A stretch of DNA of 64,000 nucleotides from Pedobacter psychrophilus (GCF_001652725.1 NZ_LWHJ01000022.1:124001-188000); one strand, 5' to 3'; positions 8,491 to 17,791 are shown, counted from the first letter of the stretch. Numbers and translations are program-made. Notes: generated from the letters alone by a model not told the origin.

Positions 8491-10242
8491 ATGAAACTTT
8501 TTTTTATAACTGTATTTTTATTCGCTAGCAGTTTTGCGGTTTTTGCTCAACAAGAAGCCAATATTTACAGGGAATTTGTTAAGAACAGCCAAAAAAGTAA
8601 TTTACCTGATTTTTCTTATGCTGGTTACCACTATGGAGAGCTGGCTATACCCTCAGTTACAAAGAATGTAATAAACGTAACTGAACAAGGTATTAAAGCA
8701 AACTCCATGAAAGACCAAACCAAAGAAGTTCAAAAATTAATTGATAAAATTGGTGCAGAAGGTGGTGGCGTTTTGTTTTTTCCGAAAGGCACTTATTACT
8801 TTAACATGGACCCCAGAGAAAAGCGTTCTTTAAAAATTAATTATAGCAATATAGTTTTAAGAGGAGAAGGAAACACTGTGGATGGAACTGTTTTTTTTGA
8901 TGGAAATCAGCTTACGCAAAATGATGGAAGTCCTTGGTTATCTCCTGCCCTTATTCAAACAGGGTTTAATTTACAAAACACAAAAAGTTTTTGGGGTTTA
9001 GATTATCCGGCAGATGCCACCTATCGCTCTAAAGCAATTTCGACTAATGCAGGTGTGGTAAGCGAAGGAATCCAGGTTGCAGAAGTTCTAACTCAAATTT
9101 TTAAAGGAGCAAAAAAAGGCGATCAAAAACTAGAATTAAAAAGCACTGAAGGTATAAAGAGTAACGATTATATTTTATTAGGTCTCTATAATATTGATAC
9201 CACCGGAACCCTCATCAAAAATATTTTACAACCTATTCAACAATTTTACGACTTTGAGGCATCCGCAAAAGAAGCCGGACCCAGTAGTGCGCCATCTTAT
9301 CAATGGTTAGTTCAAGTGCAATCTGTAAATAAAAATAGCATTACCTTAAAGCAGCCTTTAAGAAGAGATTTCGACTTAAAATACAAGCCAGTTTTAGCTA
9401 AAGCACCAATGCTGACCGAAATAGGAGTGGAGGATATTTATATTAAATCTGCCTGGGCAGGATATTATTGTCACCACGGTTGCGAGGGAAGTCCTAAATA
9501 CCAAAGCGAGGAAATGGATTACGGTTGGAATGCGATTAATTTTTGCAGAGTAGCAAACGGTTGGATTAAAAATGTGACTTTAGAAAACTTTACCAGCCCA
9601 ATTTATTTATTAGATAGTAGAAATGTAACAGTTAAAAATGTGAATTTTTTAGGTTTTGATGGTCATAGTGGTATTAAAATTTACAGTCATGCCTGTGATA
9701 ATTTAATAGAAAACTTAAGTTTTAGAAATAGCTTTTCACATGTTTTAAGTGGCGAAGGCAATGCTTATGGCAATGTTTTTAGAAATATCAATTATCAAGC
9801 TTTAAGCGGTCAACCAGGTTTCTTTGATTTCCATGGAACCAACGACAGGCGTTTTTCTGCTCCGGCAGAGAACTTATTTGAAAATATTAAAGGGATGAAT
9901 AAAATTAGTGGTGGTGGAGCAGCAAATAACTTGCCTCATACCGCAAATTATAACACTTGGTGGAATATTGAATTAGCCGATTTTAACACCAATAATTCTG
10001 AGCTTTTTTATAGTTGGAGATTGCCTATAAATGGATTAGTAAATAAAAATTTGAGTCATCAAATGTATCCCAAAAGCATTTTGGTAGGTGTTTATCAACC
10101 CCAATTTAAAATAGGTATAAACGGAGATACATCAGATTTGAATAACCAATGGATTTATACAGAGAATTTAAATAAAGGTAAAGTTTATCCTTTATCTTTA
10201 TATGATGCACAGCTAAAAAGAAGAGTATCTGAAAATAAATAA
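8491..10242 (+). CDS. Secreted right-handed beta-helix protein (pectate-lyase-3-like fold)
   Basis: The 583-residue product has a signal peptide ending FAVFAQQ (about residues 1-20). The N-terminal part carries the pectate-lyase-3-type opening, EVQKLIDKIGAEGGGVLFFP followed by GTYYFN (about 75-105). Parallel beta-helix coils follow, such as ITLKQPLRRDFDLKY, VEDIYIKSAW, WIKNVTLENF and NVTVKNVNFLGFDG. A histidine/cysteine-rich stretch YYCHHGCEGS near residue 328 is a possible active or binding site. Beta-helix proteins in PULs are usually lyases or hydrolases of uronic-acid or other acidic glycans. No defined PL or GH family can be assigned by eye. It ends region 1 and is followed by gene debris. 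Confidence 0.75.
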   Translation: MKLFFITVFLFASSFAVFAQQEANIYREFVKNSQKSNLPDFSYAGYHYGELAIPSVTKNVINVTEQGIKANSMKDQTKEVQKLIDKIGAEGGGVLFFPKGTYYFNMDPREKRSLKINYSNIVLRGEGNTVDGTVFFDGNQLTQNDGSPWLSPALIQTGFNLQNTKSFWGLDYPADATYRSKAISTNAGVVSEGIQVAEVLTQIFKGAKKGDQKLELKSTEGIKSNDYILLGLYNIDTTGTLIKNILQPIQQFYDFEASAKEAGPSSAPSYQWLVQVQSVNKNSITLKQPLRRDFDLKYKPVLAKAPMLTEIGVEDIYIKSAWAGYYCHHGCEGSPKYQSEEMDYGWNAINFCRVANGWIKNVTLENFTSPIYLLDSRNVTVKNVNFLGFDGHSGIKIYSHACDNLIENLSFRNSFSHVLSGEGNAYGNVFRNINYQALSGQPGFFDFHGTNDRRFSAPAENLFENIKGMNKISGGGAANNLPHTANYNTWWNIELADFNTNNSELFYSWRLPINGLVNKNLSHQMYPKSILVGVYQPQFKIGINGDTSDLNNQWIYTENLNKGKVYPLSLYDAQLKRRVSENK

Positions 10243-10290
10243 ATCATAAATAATGAAATGTTAATCTATTTGGATATTAAATCAATTAAA

Positions 10291-10360
10291 TTTCTAGGAC
10301 AGCATAAGTATGGATGTAGATTATGTTAGGGTATATAAAAGAAATAGGTTTAAATATTAA
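10291..10360 (+). pseudogene. Remnant of a GH16-type glycoside hydrolase C-terminus
   Basis: Bases 10310-10357 encode MDVDYVRVYKRNRFKY followed by a stop. MxVDYVRVY(K/Q) is the classic last strand of GH16 enzymes (laminarinases, agarases, carrageenases). Just upstream, another frame reads KFLGQHK, so at least one frameshift separates the pieces, and no intact gene precedes them. This appears to be the tail of a lost endo-hydrolase of the region 1 PUL. The family call rests on this short motif only. Confidence 0.5.
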
Positions 10361-10434
10361 TTAGGTTCTCTATATTATTGCAATAGTTTAATTGTATAAT
10401 TTGTAGGTTAGTTTCATAACATTTAGTATCAACC

Positions 10435-10578
10435 ATGAAGAATTTATGTTTTACGATGTTGATTATTTTCGGATATTTCAACGTTTATGCTCAAGTAAAT
10501 AATAAGCCTAATAATCCTAGTTTAATTTTTCATCCCTCATCATTTAAATATTGTTTATCCAAATTTAATTGGCGATAA
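10435..10578 (+). pseudogene. Orphan signal-peptide stub (47 codons)
   Basis: An ATG opens a 47-residue frame with a good signal peptide, MKNLCFTMLIIFGYFNVYAQ, and a short tail rich in Asn and Pro before a stop. In another frame, coding-like sequence continues as NIVYPNLIGDNPEFRLWF to 10613. The pattern fits the 5' end of a secreted-protein gene that was frameshifted and lost its body. The original family is not recognisable. It could instead be a small exported peptide, which is less likely. Confidence 0.4.
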
Positions 10579-10615
10579 TCCTGAGTTCCGCTTATGGTTT
10601 TTAATTAATTAGCAT

Positions 10616-12535
10616 TTAAAAATGATATCTTTTGAAAGCTTCTATTGCAGCATATTCCGCTAACCCTAATTGGTTATAAACATTTGCAGTTTCTGCTGTT
10701 CTTTCTTCTGCCCTTACCCAAAATTCTCTTGCATCATCTCCAGGAAAAACCGGAGCATCTTTTTGCGATTGATGTTTAAAAATAGCTAAACGTTTTCTTT
10801 TTACCTCTGCTGGGGATAAGGGCACTGCCATTTCTATTTCATGGATTTCAAATTCATGCCAAGCACCTCTGTAAAGCCACAACCAGCAATCTTTAGCCCA
10901 ATCATCAGTTTCTTTTAACCTTTGTAAGGCTTGTAAAACAATGTTAAAACAAACTTTATGAGTTCCATGTGGGTCTTCAAAATCACCAGCTGTAAATACT
11001 TGATGAGGTTTTATTTCTCGCAATAAATCCATAGTCTGCAAAATATCATCTTCAAGGCCAGAAAAATTTGAATATTTAAATCTGTCGTAAAAAGGTAAGT
11101 CCATAAAATGAATGCGTTTATCTGGAACACCTGCAAATCTTGCCCCTGCAATGGCTTCTCCTTTTCTAACTAAACCTTTGATAGAAAGCAGTTCTGCCAT
11201 ATCTGTTTGGTTTGGCTGTTTAGTCTTTAAAAACGCATGAATATTTTGGTAAGTTTTTTCTAGCACACTAACGTCCAAATTTTGCATTCTATTAAAATCT
11301 ATACTAAACTCTAAAAAACGCAAAGCGTCATCGTCCCAAACTGCGGTATTTCCAGATGTTTGGTAAGCTACATGTAATTCATGACCTTGATCTGCAAGGC
11401 GTATAAATGTACCACCCATGGAAATAACATCATCATCTGGGTGTGGAGAAAATATAATTGATCGTTTTAATGAGGGTTCTCTCCGTTCTGGTCGTTGCTT
11501 GTCGTTTGCATTAGGTTTTCCGCCAGGCCAGCCAGTAATAGTATGTTGTAGTATGTTAAAAATATCAATATTCAAATTATAAACAGGACCTTTTTCAGTT
11601 GCCAACTGCGCCATTCCATTGCTATTATAATCATCTTCTGTAAGTTTTAAAATCGGTTTATTTATTTTTTTAGCCAACCAAATTACTGCTTTTTTTATGG
11701 TTTCAATATTCCAATCACAATCACGTACTAGCCATGGGGTGTCAAACCTGGTTAGGTCTGATGCCGCATCAACATCTAAAATAAACTCAACGTTATCCGA
11801 TAATTGCAAATATGTTGCAGGTACATTTGGAGAAATCTCACCTTCTAAAGCTTTTTTAACAATACTTGCTTTCTTTTTATTAAAAGCTAATAAAATAATT
11901 TCTTTTGCTTTAAAGATGGTTCCAACACCCATTGTTATAGCTTTCGTCGGAACATTTTCTTTTCCTCCAAAATCTCTTGAAGCATCACGACGAGTTAAAT
12001 CATCTAGTGTAACTAATCTTGTTCCTGAGTTTGGTGCCGAGCCTGGTTCATTAAATCCAATATGCCCTGTCCTGCCAATACCTAATAATTGTAAATCTAG
12101 CCCTCCATATGCTGAAATTTTCTTTTCATAAGCTAAACAGAATGCTGCAATGTCTTTTTCTTCGAGTGTGCCATCAGGAATGTTTATGTTTTGTTTTTCG
12201 ATGTTAATATGATTGAAAAGATTTTCATTCATAAAAGTAACATAGCTTTGAGTGGCATCGCTTTTCATTGGATAGTACTCATCCAAATTAAAAGTAACTA
12301 CATTTTCAAAGCTTAGGTTTTCCTCTTTGTGGAGCCTAATTAATTCTTTATAAACTTTAATAGGTGTGGAGCCTGTTGCTAAACCTAAAACAGTAGGTTT
12401 TTTACCATTATTATTTTTCCGGATGAGATTTGCAATTTTTTGAGCAGCGGCAATAGATGCTTGATTTTCATTAGGAAAAATAGAAACTGGTATTTTTTCA
12501 AAACGGGTTTCTTCTAAAAGGTTTAAACGAGACAT
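10616..12535 (-). CDS. nagB: Glucosamine-6-phosphate deaminase fused to a PIG-L/LmbE deacetylase-like domain
   Basis: The 639-residue cytoplasmic protein joins two domains. Residues about 10-285 are NagB-like (glucosamine-6-phosphate to fructose-6-phosphate and ammonia), with GLATGSTP for phosphate binding, FNLDEYYPM (Asp85) and GIGRTGHIGFNEPGS (His158, Glu163). The Asp that precedes this His in standard NagB (GNDGH) is Thr156 here. Residues about 358-600 are PIG-L/LmbE-like and keep the zinc-site motifs FSPHPDDD (His365, Asp367, Asp368) and DPHGTHK (His523, His526). This long form is known in Bacteroidota. No separate nagA deacetylase lies nearby, so the PIG-L half might act on an acetylated amino sugar (inference). 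It is the last gene of the kinase-transporter operon. Confidence 0.9.
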   Translation of the reverse strand: MSRLNLLEETRFEKIPVSIFPNENQASIAAAQKIANLIRKNNNGKKPTVLGLATGSTPIKVYKELIRLHKEENLSFENVVTFNLDEYYPMKSDATQSYVTFMNENLFNHINIEKQNINIPDGTLEEKDIAAFCLAYEKKISAYGGLDLQLLGIGRTGHIGFNEPGSAPNSGTRLVTLDDLTRRDASRDFGGKENVPTKAITMGVGTIFKAKEIILLAFNKKKASIVKKALEGEISPNVPATYLQLSDNVEFILDVDAASDLTRFDTPWLVRDCDWNIETIKKAVIWLAKKINKPILKLTEDDYNSNGMAQLATEKGPVYNLNIDIFNILQHTITGWPGGKPNANDKQRPERREPSLKRSIIFSPHPDDDVISMGGTFIRLADQGHELHVAYQTSGNTAVWDDDALRFLEFSIDFNRMQNLDVSVLEKTYQNIHAFLKTKQPNQTDMAELLSIKGLVRKGEAIAGARFAGVPDKRIHFMDLPFYDRFKYSNFSGLEDDILQTMDLLREIKPHQVFTAGDFEDPHGTHKVCFNIVLQALQRLKETDDWAKDCWLWLYRGAWHEFEIHEIEMAVPLSPAEVKRKRLAIFKHQSQKDAPVFPGDDAREFWVRAEERTAETANVYNQLGLAEYAAIEAFKRYHF

Positions 12536-12750
12536 TTGTTAAGGTTTAGTTTTAATAAAATTAAAATCAATAAATGAAAAGCACTTATTTGACAATTTAA
12601 GCCTCATTTAAGGGAGAAACAAAAGTAACTGATAATTTATCATCTAAAATGGTGAAGTAAGTATTGAAAATTATATTAAAAAGATATTTTTTAAGTGATA
12701 ACAATTCATACATTAAAATTTTTGAATTCACAGAATGTTAAGACTATATT

Positions 12751-14031
12751 TTATTTTATAGTAGCAGTTTTATGACCACTAACTGCGTAGTATAAAATGT
12801 AAAGATAACAAGGCAGCATATTTAGTAAGAATGCTAGCTGCGAGCCCATTGTATGTTCTAATAGTGCATAAACCTGTGGGACAATTGCCCCACCAGAAAT
12901 ACCCATAATCAAAAGTGCTGAACCTATTTTGGTATATCTTCCTAATCCTTTTATTGATAATGGAAAAATTGCTGGCCACATTAAAGAGTTTGCTAAACCT
13001 AATAAAGCAATAAAAAAAATACTGGTATAACCTGTTGTTAAGTAAGCAGCCACAGTAAATAAAACCCCTACAATTGCCGATAGCATAAGGGCTTTTTCTT
13101 GCTTAATATATTTAGGAATGCAAATTATACCGATGATATAACCTAATACCATCGAAGCTAAAGTATATGAGGTGAATATTTTAGTTTGGTCTAAACTCAT
13201 GCCTAAAGATTTTCCATAAGTACCTATAACATCGCCAGCCATCACCTCAACACCTACATACAAAAATAAACAGATTACACCCAAGTTTAAATTCTTGTAG
13301 CTGAAAACGCTGGCTTTTGGTGCTACTAAGTTTCCGTCTAGGCCTAATTCGTCTTCATCTGTATTGATTTCTGGCAATGATGAATAAATGATGAGCAACG
13401 CTAATACAAAAAGTACAATGGCGATAATAATATATGGAGTGATTACTCTCTGGGCTAGTTCTGAAAGCAAAATTTCGCGTTGGCTTGGTTCTATAATACT
13501 TTTTGCTTTATCTTCTATAGCCTGTGCATCTTTTAATACCAATGCGCTTAATATCAACGGACTTAAAGCGCCAGCAACTTTATTACAGATACCCATAATA
13601 CTAATTCTTTTCGCTGCACTTTCTATGGGACCAACAATGGTGATATAGGGATTAGATGCAGTTTGCAATAATGCTAATCCCATTCCTTGTACAAATAAGC
13701 CTATTAAAAATAGTGGATAACTACGCATATTTGCGGCCGGTACAAAAAACAAAGCGCCTACTGCCATAACTATTAAACCTAAGGCCATTCCCTTTTTAAA
13801 ACCTGTGACTTTTAATATGTATGAGGAGGGGATGGCTAAAAAGAAATAGGCCATATAAAATGCAAAAGTAACTAACAAAGCTTGTGAAGTAGTAAGCTCG
13901 CATGCAAGTTGCAAAAATGGGATAAGAGTACCGTTAAGCCAAGTAACAAATCCAAATACAAAAAACAAAGCCCCGATAATGATGACTGGATTAATACCTT
14001 TTTTAGATGATATAGAGTTGGTGGTTGACAT
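12751..14031 (-). CDS. FucP/GluP-type sugar:cation symporter (MFS)
   Basis: The 426-residue protein has twelve hydrophobic segments and the FucP-subfamily start: IIGALFFVFGFVTWLNGTLI followed by PFLQLACELTTSQALLVTF. Other family features are FVQGMGLALLQTASNPYIT, with SNPYIT being conserved, and the late segment ALLIMGISGGAIVPQVYALL. Members bring fucose, glucose, galactose or N-acetylglucosamine across the inner membrane with a proton or sodium ion. Here it lies between a sugar kinase (66 bp upstream) and NagB (215 bp downstream) on the same strand. It therefore probably imports an N-acetylhexosamine released by the PUL enzymes (a NagP-like role, inferred). Confidence 0.88.
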   Translation of the reverse strand: MSTTNSISSKKGINPVIIIGALFFVFGFVTWLNGTLIPFLQLACELTTSQALLVTFAFYMAYFFLAIPSSYILKVTGFKKGMALGLIVMAVGALFFVPAANMRSYPLFLIGLFVQGMGLALLQTASNPYITIVGPIESAAKRISIMGICNKVAGALSPLILSALVLKDAQAIEDKAKSIIEPSQREILLSELAQRVITPYIIIAIVLFVLALLIIYSSLPEINTDEDELGLDGNLVAPKASVFSYKNLNLGVICLFLYVGVEVMAGDVIGTYGKSLGMSLDQTKIFTSYTLASMVLGYIIGIICIPKYIKQEKALMLSAIVGVLFTVAAYLTTGYTSIFFIALLGLANSLMWPAIFPLSIKGLGRYTKIGSALLIMGISGGAIVPQVYALLEHTMGSQLAFLLNMLPCYLYILYYAVSGHKTATIK

Positions 14032-14097
14032 ATTTGTTTAGTTTTTTTTAAATACGGCTTGTCAAAATTCTAATTGATGATTCAAATTTTAAACCTC

Positions 14098-15147
14098 TCA
14101 ATAACTTGCGGAAATCTCAGTAAGGATTGATTCTTGGGCAATATATTTTTCCAACAGGCAAAATTGATTTTCTGCTCTGATGAGATTTTGACCGGGATAG
14201 GTGGTTGTGTAATAAGTGTCACCATTAAGAAAGTCGGTTAAAAAGCGAATAGCTTGCATGTAAATCATAAACTTGCCCGAGTAAGTAAATAAACTCTTTT
14301 CTTCGGGAGTAAGCACATCACCCATTTCAGAACAGTAGCCTTTTACAATCGACTCAAACATATCTAAACGGATATTTATCTTGGAGAGATCTTCTTCTTC
14401 TTCACTTACAGGGCAAAGATAAGTACGCATCATATCACCAAGATCACTAAAGAAATATCCAGGCATAACGGTATCAAGATCTATCACACAAATCCCGTTA
14501 TCTTCTTTATCAAATAAAACATTACTGATTTTTGTATCATGATGAATTACCCTTTTCGGGATATTTGATTTGTTAATGATATCAGAATATTGATTTGCAA
14601 TTGATTGATATTTAAATGCTAACCTAATATATTCTTCGCAAGATTTTAGACAATCTGTTGATGCAGTTTTATAAGCGATTTTAAATTGTTCAAATCTAAG
14701 CGTAAGATTATGAAAATCAGGTAGTGTTATAAATAACTTGGAAGTGTCAAAGTCTGATAACTGCCTAGAGAATTTCCCAAACTGTCTTGCTGCTTCATAA
14801 GCCTGATGTATATTTTCAACCGTGGTAATGGTATGTGATTTCATTACAAAAGGCATGAGGCGATAGAAATAGCCATCAGTGTCTTGAAAGTAATTTTTAC
14901 CAGACTTAGCTCCAATCGACGAAATAAATAGATACGAAGGGCTATGTTTGGAAAGGTAATTTCCAATCATCGAAATATTTTTGGCAATATTTCCAGGATT
15001 TTTAAAAATATGATGGTTGATTTTCTGAAGGATAAATGCTTTATTTTCAGATTTCAGTTTCCAAGTATGATTAATAAGTCCGTTTTCTATTTTTTCAACA
15101 GAATAATTGCTTTGATTAAAGCCAAAAGCCTCAACTATTTTTTCCAA
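14098..15147 (-). CDS. Aminoglycoside-phosphotransferase-fold sugar kinase, probably N-acetylhexosamine kinase
   Basis: The 349-residue protein has the APH/choline-kinase fold. It contains the Brenner-type catalytic loop VIHHDTKISN (His203, Asp204, Asn209) and the metal-binding VIDLDTVMPG (Asp223, Asp225). The start of the N-lobe, SVEKIENGLINHTWKLKSEN, with FILQKIN, matches the N-acetylhexosamine-kinase-like group (NahK relatives), which is often misnamed mucin desulfatase or aminoglycoside phosphotransferase in Bacteroidota. It heads the operon with the FucP-type transporter and NagB, so an amino-sugar substrate is the best inference. The product position, C1 or C6, is unclear; a C6 product would feed NagB directly. 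A LacI-type operator lies about 70 bp upstream. Confidence 0.75.
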   Translation of the reverse strand: MEKIVEAFGFNQSNYSVEKIENGLINHTWKLKSENKAFILQKINHHIFKNPGNIAKNISMIGNYLSKHSPSYLFISSIGAKSGKNYFQDTDGYFYRLMPFVMKSHTITTVENIHQAYEAARQFGKFSRQLSDFDTSKLFITLPDFHNLTLRFEQFKIAYKTASTDCLKSCEEYIRLAFKYQSIANQYSDIINKSNIPKRVIHHDTKISNVLFDKEDNGICVIDLDTVMPGYFFSDLGDMMRTYLCPVSEEEEDLSKINIRLDMFESIVKGYCSEMGDVLTPEEKSLFTYSGKFMIYMQAIRFLTDFLNGDTYYTTTYPGQNLIRAENQFCLLEKYIAQESILTEISASY

Positions 15148-15217
15148 CCTATAAAGAGATATAAAGTGAACTTTAAATAATTGTTAAATTTAAGTATTGC
15201 GAGTGTCATTAACCAAC

Positions 15218-15229
15218 ACAAACGATTGT
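15218..15229. promoter_or_regulatory. Putative LacI-family operator upstream of the kinase operon
   Basis: ACAAACGATTGT matches the palindrome ACAAACGTTTGT at 11 of 12 positions. It lies 71 bp upstream of the kinase start and just after the lacI stop codon, in the only gap that can hold the promoter of the kinase-transporter-nagB operon. Confidence 0.6.
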
Positions 15230-15235
15230 CTTATT

Positions 15236-16267
15236 TTAAATACTACCTATAGTCTTATTGTTCTCAATAAGTTGCGATTCAATAATAACTTTATAAAATG
15301 CCTGTTGTGCATTATCAGGATTGTTCAGCAAATCAAGAAGTATGTCTGTTGCCTTTTGTCCTTGCAGATAAGGATGTTGCTCTACCGATGCTGTTGGCAC
15401 ATGATCCATAAAGTTAATCAGTGGTAGGTTGGCATAACTCACAAATTCAATATCTTTATTGATAGTTAGGTTAAGCCGCCTTGCATATCTAATTGCATAA
15501 AGGGAAACATAATCATTAAATGCAACAATTGCGGTTGGCTTTCTTTTATTGGCAAGCAATTCATCCATTGCTTTAATCGTTCCCTCTTCTGTAAGATTAC
15601 ATGAAGCAATAAGACTGGGATCATATTTTAAACGGTTTTTTGTATGGGCTTTTATGTATCCTTCTTTTCTTTCGTTACTTGCTAAAAGTGTTGAAGGGCC
15701 GTTGATCATTGCTATTGCTCGGTGTCCCTTTTTTAAAAGATAAGTTACTGCTTCTATAGTTCCAGTTTCCATATTACACGCTACATAATGCACATTATCA
15801 AGCGATGGGATACGGTCGAAGAAAACAACCGGAATATTATGTTTGCGAAGATTAGTGAAATGATCAAAGCTGGAAGTTTCTTTTGAAACCGAGACAATGA
15901 GGCCATCAACTCTATGGCTTTTCATTTTTTCAACCAAATGTTTTTCCTTCTCTGCATTATCATGGGATTGCGCCATTAAAACATGATAATTTTTTTTATT
16001 TGCTGTATCTTCAATACCACTTATTGCAGCAGAAAAAAAAGCTTCAGAAAGCTCGGGAAGAATAACTCCTATAGTGAATGTTTTGCCTTTCTGAAGAAAA
16101 ATTGCTGTTTGATTAGGCGTATAATTTAATTCTTCTGCCACTTTCTTAATTCTCATACGAGTAGTGAGACCAATGCTCGGGTGATCATGCAATCCTCTTG
16201 AAACAGTAGAAGTAGAAACACCAAGTTTTTTCGCAATCTCCTTAATTGTGGCAGGTTTATTTGTCAT
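15236..16267 (-). CDS. LacI/GalR-family transcriptional regulator
   Basis: The 343-residue regulator starts with the LacI-type helix-turn-helix and hinge: ATIKEIAKKLGVSTSTVSRG (residues 6-25), with LNYTPNQTAIFLQKGKTFTI following. A periplasmic-binding-protein-like effector domain (about 60-340) follows, with VDGLIVSVSKE and a type I PBP layout. It is flanked by the kinase operon on one side and the divergent GH109 gene on the other. Palindromes related to ACAAACGTTTGT lie at 15218, 16344, 20782 and 21229, close to the starts of its own and neighbouring genes. It most likely senses a breakdown sugar of the region 2 glycan and autoregulates. Confidence 0.92.
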   Translation of the reverse strand: MTNKPATIKEIAKKLGVSTSTVSRGLHDHPSIGLTTRMRIKKVAEELNYTPNQTAIFLQKGKTFTIGVILPELSEAFFSAAISGIEDTANKKNYHVLMAQSHDNAEKEKHLVEKMKSHRVDGLIVSVSKETSSFDHFTNLRKHNIPVVFFDRIPSLDNVHYVACNMETGTIEAVTYLLKKGHRAIAMINGPSTLLASNERKEGYIKAHTKNRLKYDPSLIASCNLTEEGTIKAMDELLANKRKPTAIVAFNDYVSLYAIRYARRLNLTINKDIEFVSYANLPLINFMDHVPTASVEQHPYLQGQKATDILLDLLNNPDNAQQAFYKVIIESQLIENNKTIGSI

Positions 16268-16343
16268 AGTAACTAATTTGAGCTTAATGTCAGAAGAATT
16301 TTCTGTTCAGCAAAGTCTGAGGCGGAAAATTTTACTGAGAAGT

Positions 16344-16353
16344 CAAACGTTTG
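16344..16353. promoter_or_regulatory. Putative LacI-family operator between lacI and the GH109 gene
   Basis: CAAACGTTTG is a perfect 10-bp palindrome identical to the core of the sites at 20782 and 21229. It sits 77 bp upstream of the lacI start and 92 bp upstream of the GH109 start, so it could control both divergent genes. Confidence 0.55.
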
Positions 16354-16444
16354 CGTTGGTTTACATGACCAACTCCATTTATTGATGCAGATAAATTTTT
16401 TATCTTCACAAATAACAGGTTTAATTAAATCAGTATTTTTTATA

Positions 16445-17791
16445 ATGGAAAGAAGAGAGTTCATAAAAAATTCCGCAATTGCCGCAACCAGTTTTGCATT
16501 TATGCCAAACTTGAAACTTTTTGCCGGGACGGATAAAGTAAGGCTTGGATATATTGGAGTTGGCTTACGTGGACGCAATCACATAGAAATGGGATTGCAA
16601 AGAAGCGATGTAGATATTGTTGCAATTTGTGACACACAGGAAGATTCTTTAATGCATTGTAGGGAAATGATCTCCAAATCAGGAAAACACGCTGCAAAAG
16701 AATATACCGGAGGTGTTAATGCGTATAAAAAACTCCTTGAAAGAAAAGATATTGATGCAGTGATTATTGCCACTCCGTGGGAATTTCATCACCAACAGTC
16801 AATAGACGCCATGGAAGCTGGAAAGTATGTTGGTTGTGAGGTAGTTGCCGGTTTAACTGTGGATGACCATTGGGATATAGTTAAAACCCACGAAAAAACA
16901 GGAGTACCTTACATGACCCTTGAGAATGTTTGTTATAGACGAGATGTAATGGCGGCTCTAAACATGGTCCGTCAAAATGTTTTTGGCGAACTTGTGCATT
17001 TGGAAGGTGGATATCAGCATGATTTGCGTCCGGTTTTATTTAATAACGGAAAGCAAGCCATTGGCGGTGGCGTAAAATTTGGCCCAGACGGATATAGTGA
17101 AGCGCAATGGAGAACACAATATAATATTGATCGGAATGCAGATATTTATCCAACTCACGGTGCAGGACCTCTAATGCATTATGTCAATATTAATGCGGGA
17201 AATAGGTTTACTAGCTTGAGTTCGTTTAGTTCAAAAGCAAGAGGACTTTCATCGTATGTAAATGAACTGTCGCCTGGAAATCCAAATGCTAATATCAACT
17301 ACAAAAACGGTGATGTGACCACTACTGTGATTAATTGTGCCAACGGCGAGACGGTATTATTATCACATGATACCCATTTGCCAAGACCTTATTCACTTGG
17401 TTTTCGTGTTCAGGGTACAAAAGGGATTTGGATGGATGTTGCAAAATCAGTTTACATTGAGGGTAAGTCAAAAAAGAATGACCAATGGGATGCAGCACAA
17501 GAGTGGTTTGATAAATATGATCATCCACTTTGGAAAAAGTATGAGAAAGAAGCAACAGGAGCTGGCCATGGAGGGATGGATTGGTTTGTGTTTAACGGCT
17601 TTATACAAGCAGTTAAGCAGAAAAAGCAAACCCCAATTGATGTTTATGACTCTGTAACAATGAGTGTAATCACTCCTTTGTCTGAGAAATCTATCTCATC
17701 AGGAAATATGCCGCAGGAATTCCCAGATTTTACAAAGGGAAAATGGAAAGAACGAAAAAATACTTTTGCGCTAAATGATAGTGGGTTTTAG
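16445..17791 (+). CDS. GH109-like Gfo/Idh/MocA protein (NAD-dependent alpha-N-acetylgalactosaminidase family)
   Basis: The product is 448 residues from the ATG at 16445. This start gives a twin-arginine-type signal (MERREFIKNSAIAATSFAF) for export with cofactor bound; a start at 16382 would add a non-signal extension and cover the operator. The Rossmann motif LGYIGVGLRGRNH (about 34-46) binds NAD. Internal blocks such as EYTGGVNAYKKLL, TLENVCYRRDVMAALNMVRQ and LVHLEGGYQHD closely follow the GH109 enzymes described from Elizabethkingia. Those cleave terminal alpha-GalNAc by an NAD-dependent elimination mechanism. It is divergent from lacI, with a shared operator. GH109 homologues include members of other activity, so substrate is inferred. 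Confidence 0.85.
   Translation: MERREFIKNSAIAATSFAFMPNLKLFAGTDKVRLGYIGVGLRGRNHIEMGLQRSDVDIVAICDTQEDSLMHCREMISKSGKHAAKEYTGGVNAYKKLLERKDIDAVIIATPWEFHHQQSIDAMEAGKYVGCEVVAGLTVDDHWDIVKTHEKTGVPYMTLENVCYRRDVMAALNMVRQNVFGELVHLEGGYQHDLRPVLFNNGKQAIGGGVKFGPDGYSEAQWRTQYNIDRNADIYPTHGAGPLMHYVNINAGNRFTSLSSFSSKARGLSSYVNELSPGNPNANINYKNGDVTTTVINCANGETVLLSHDTHLPRPYSLGFRVQGTKGIWMDVAKSVYIEGKSKKNDQWDAAQEWFDKYDHPLWKKYEKEATGAGHGGMDWFVFNGFIQAVKQKKQTPIDVYDSVTMSVITPLSEKSISSGNMPQEFPDFTKGKWKERKNTFALNDSGF

Noticed and set aside
11697-12131. Plus-strand open frame of 144 codons
   Set aside because: It lies wholly antisense to the conserved NagB domain and has no recognisable protein features.
16382-16444. Longer N-terminus for the GH109-like protein
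   Set aside because: The ATG at 16445 gives a twin-arginine signal directly; the extension would bury it and has no signal features.
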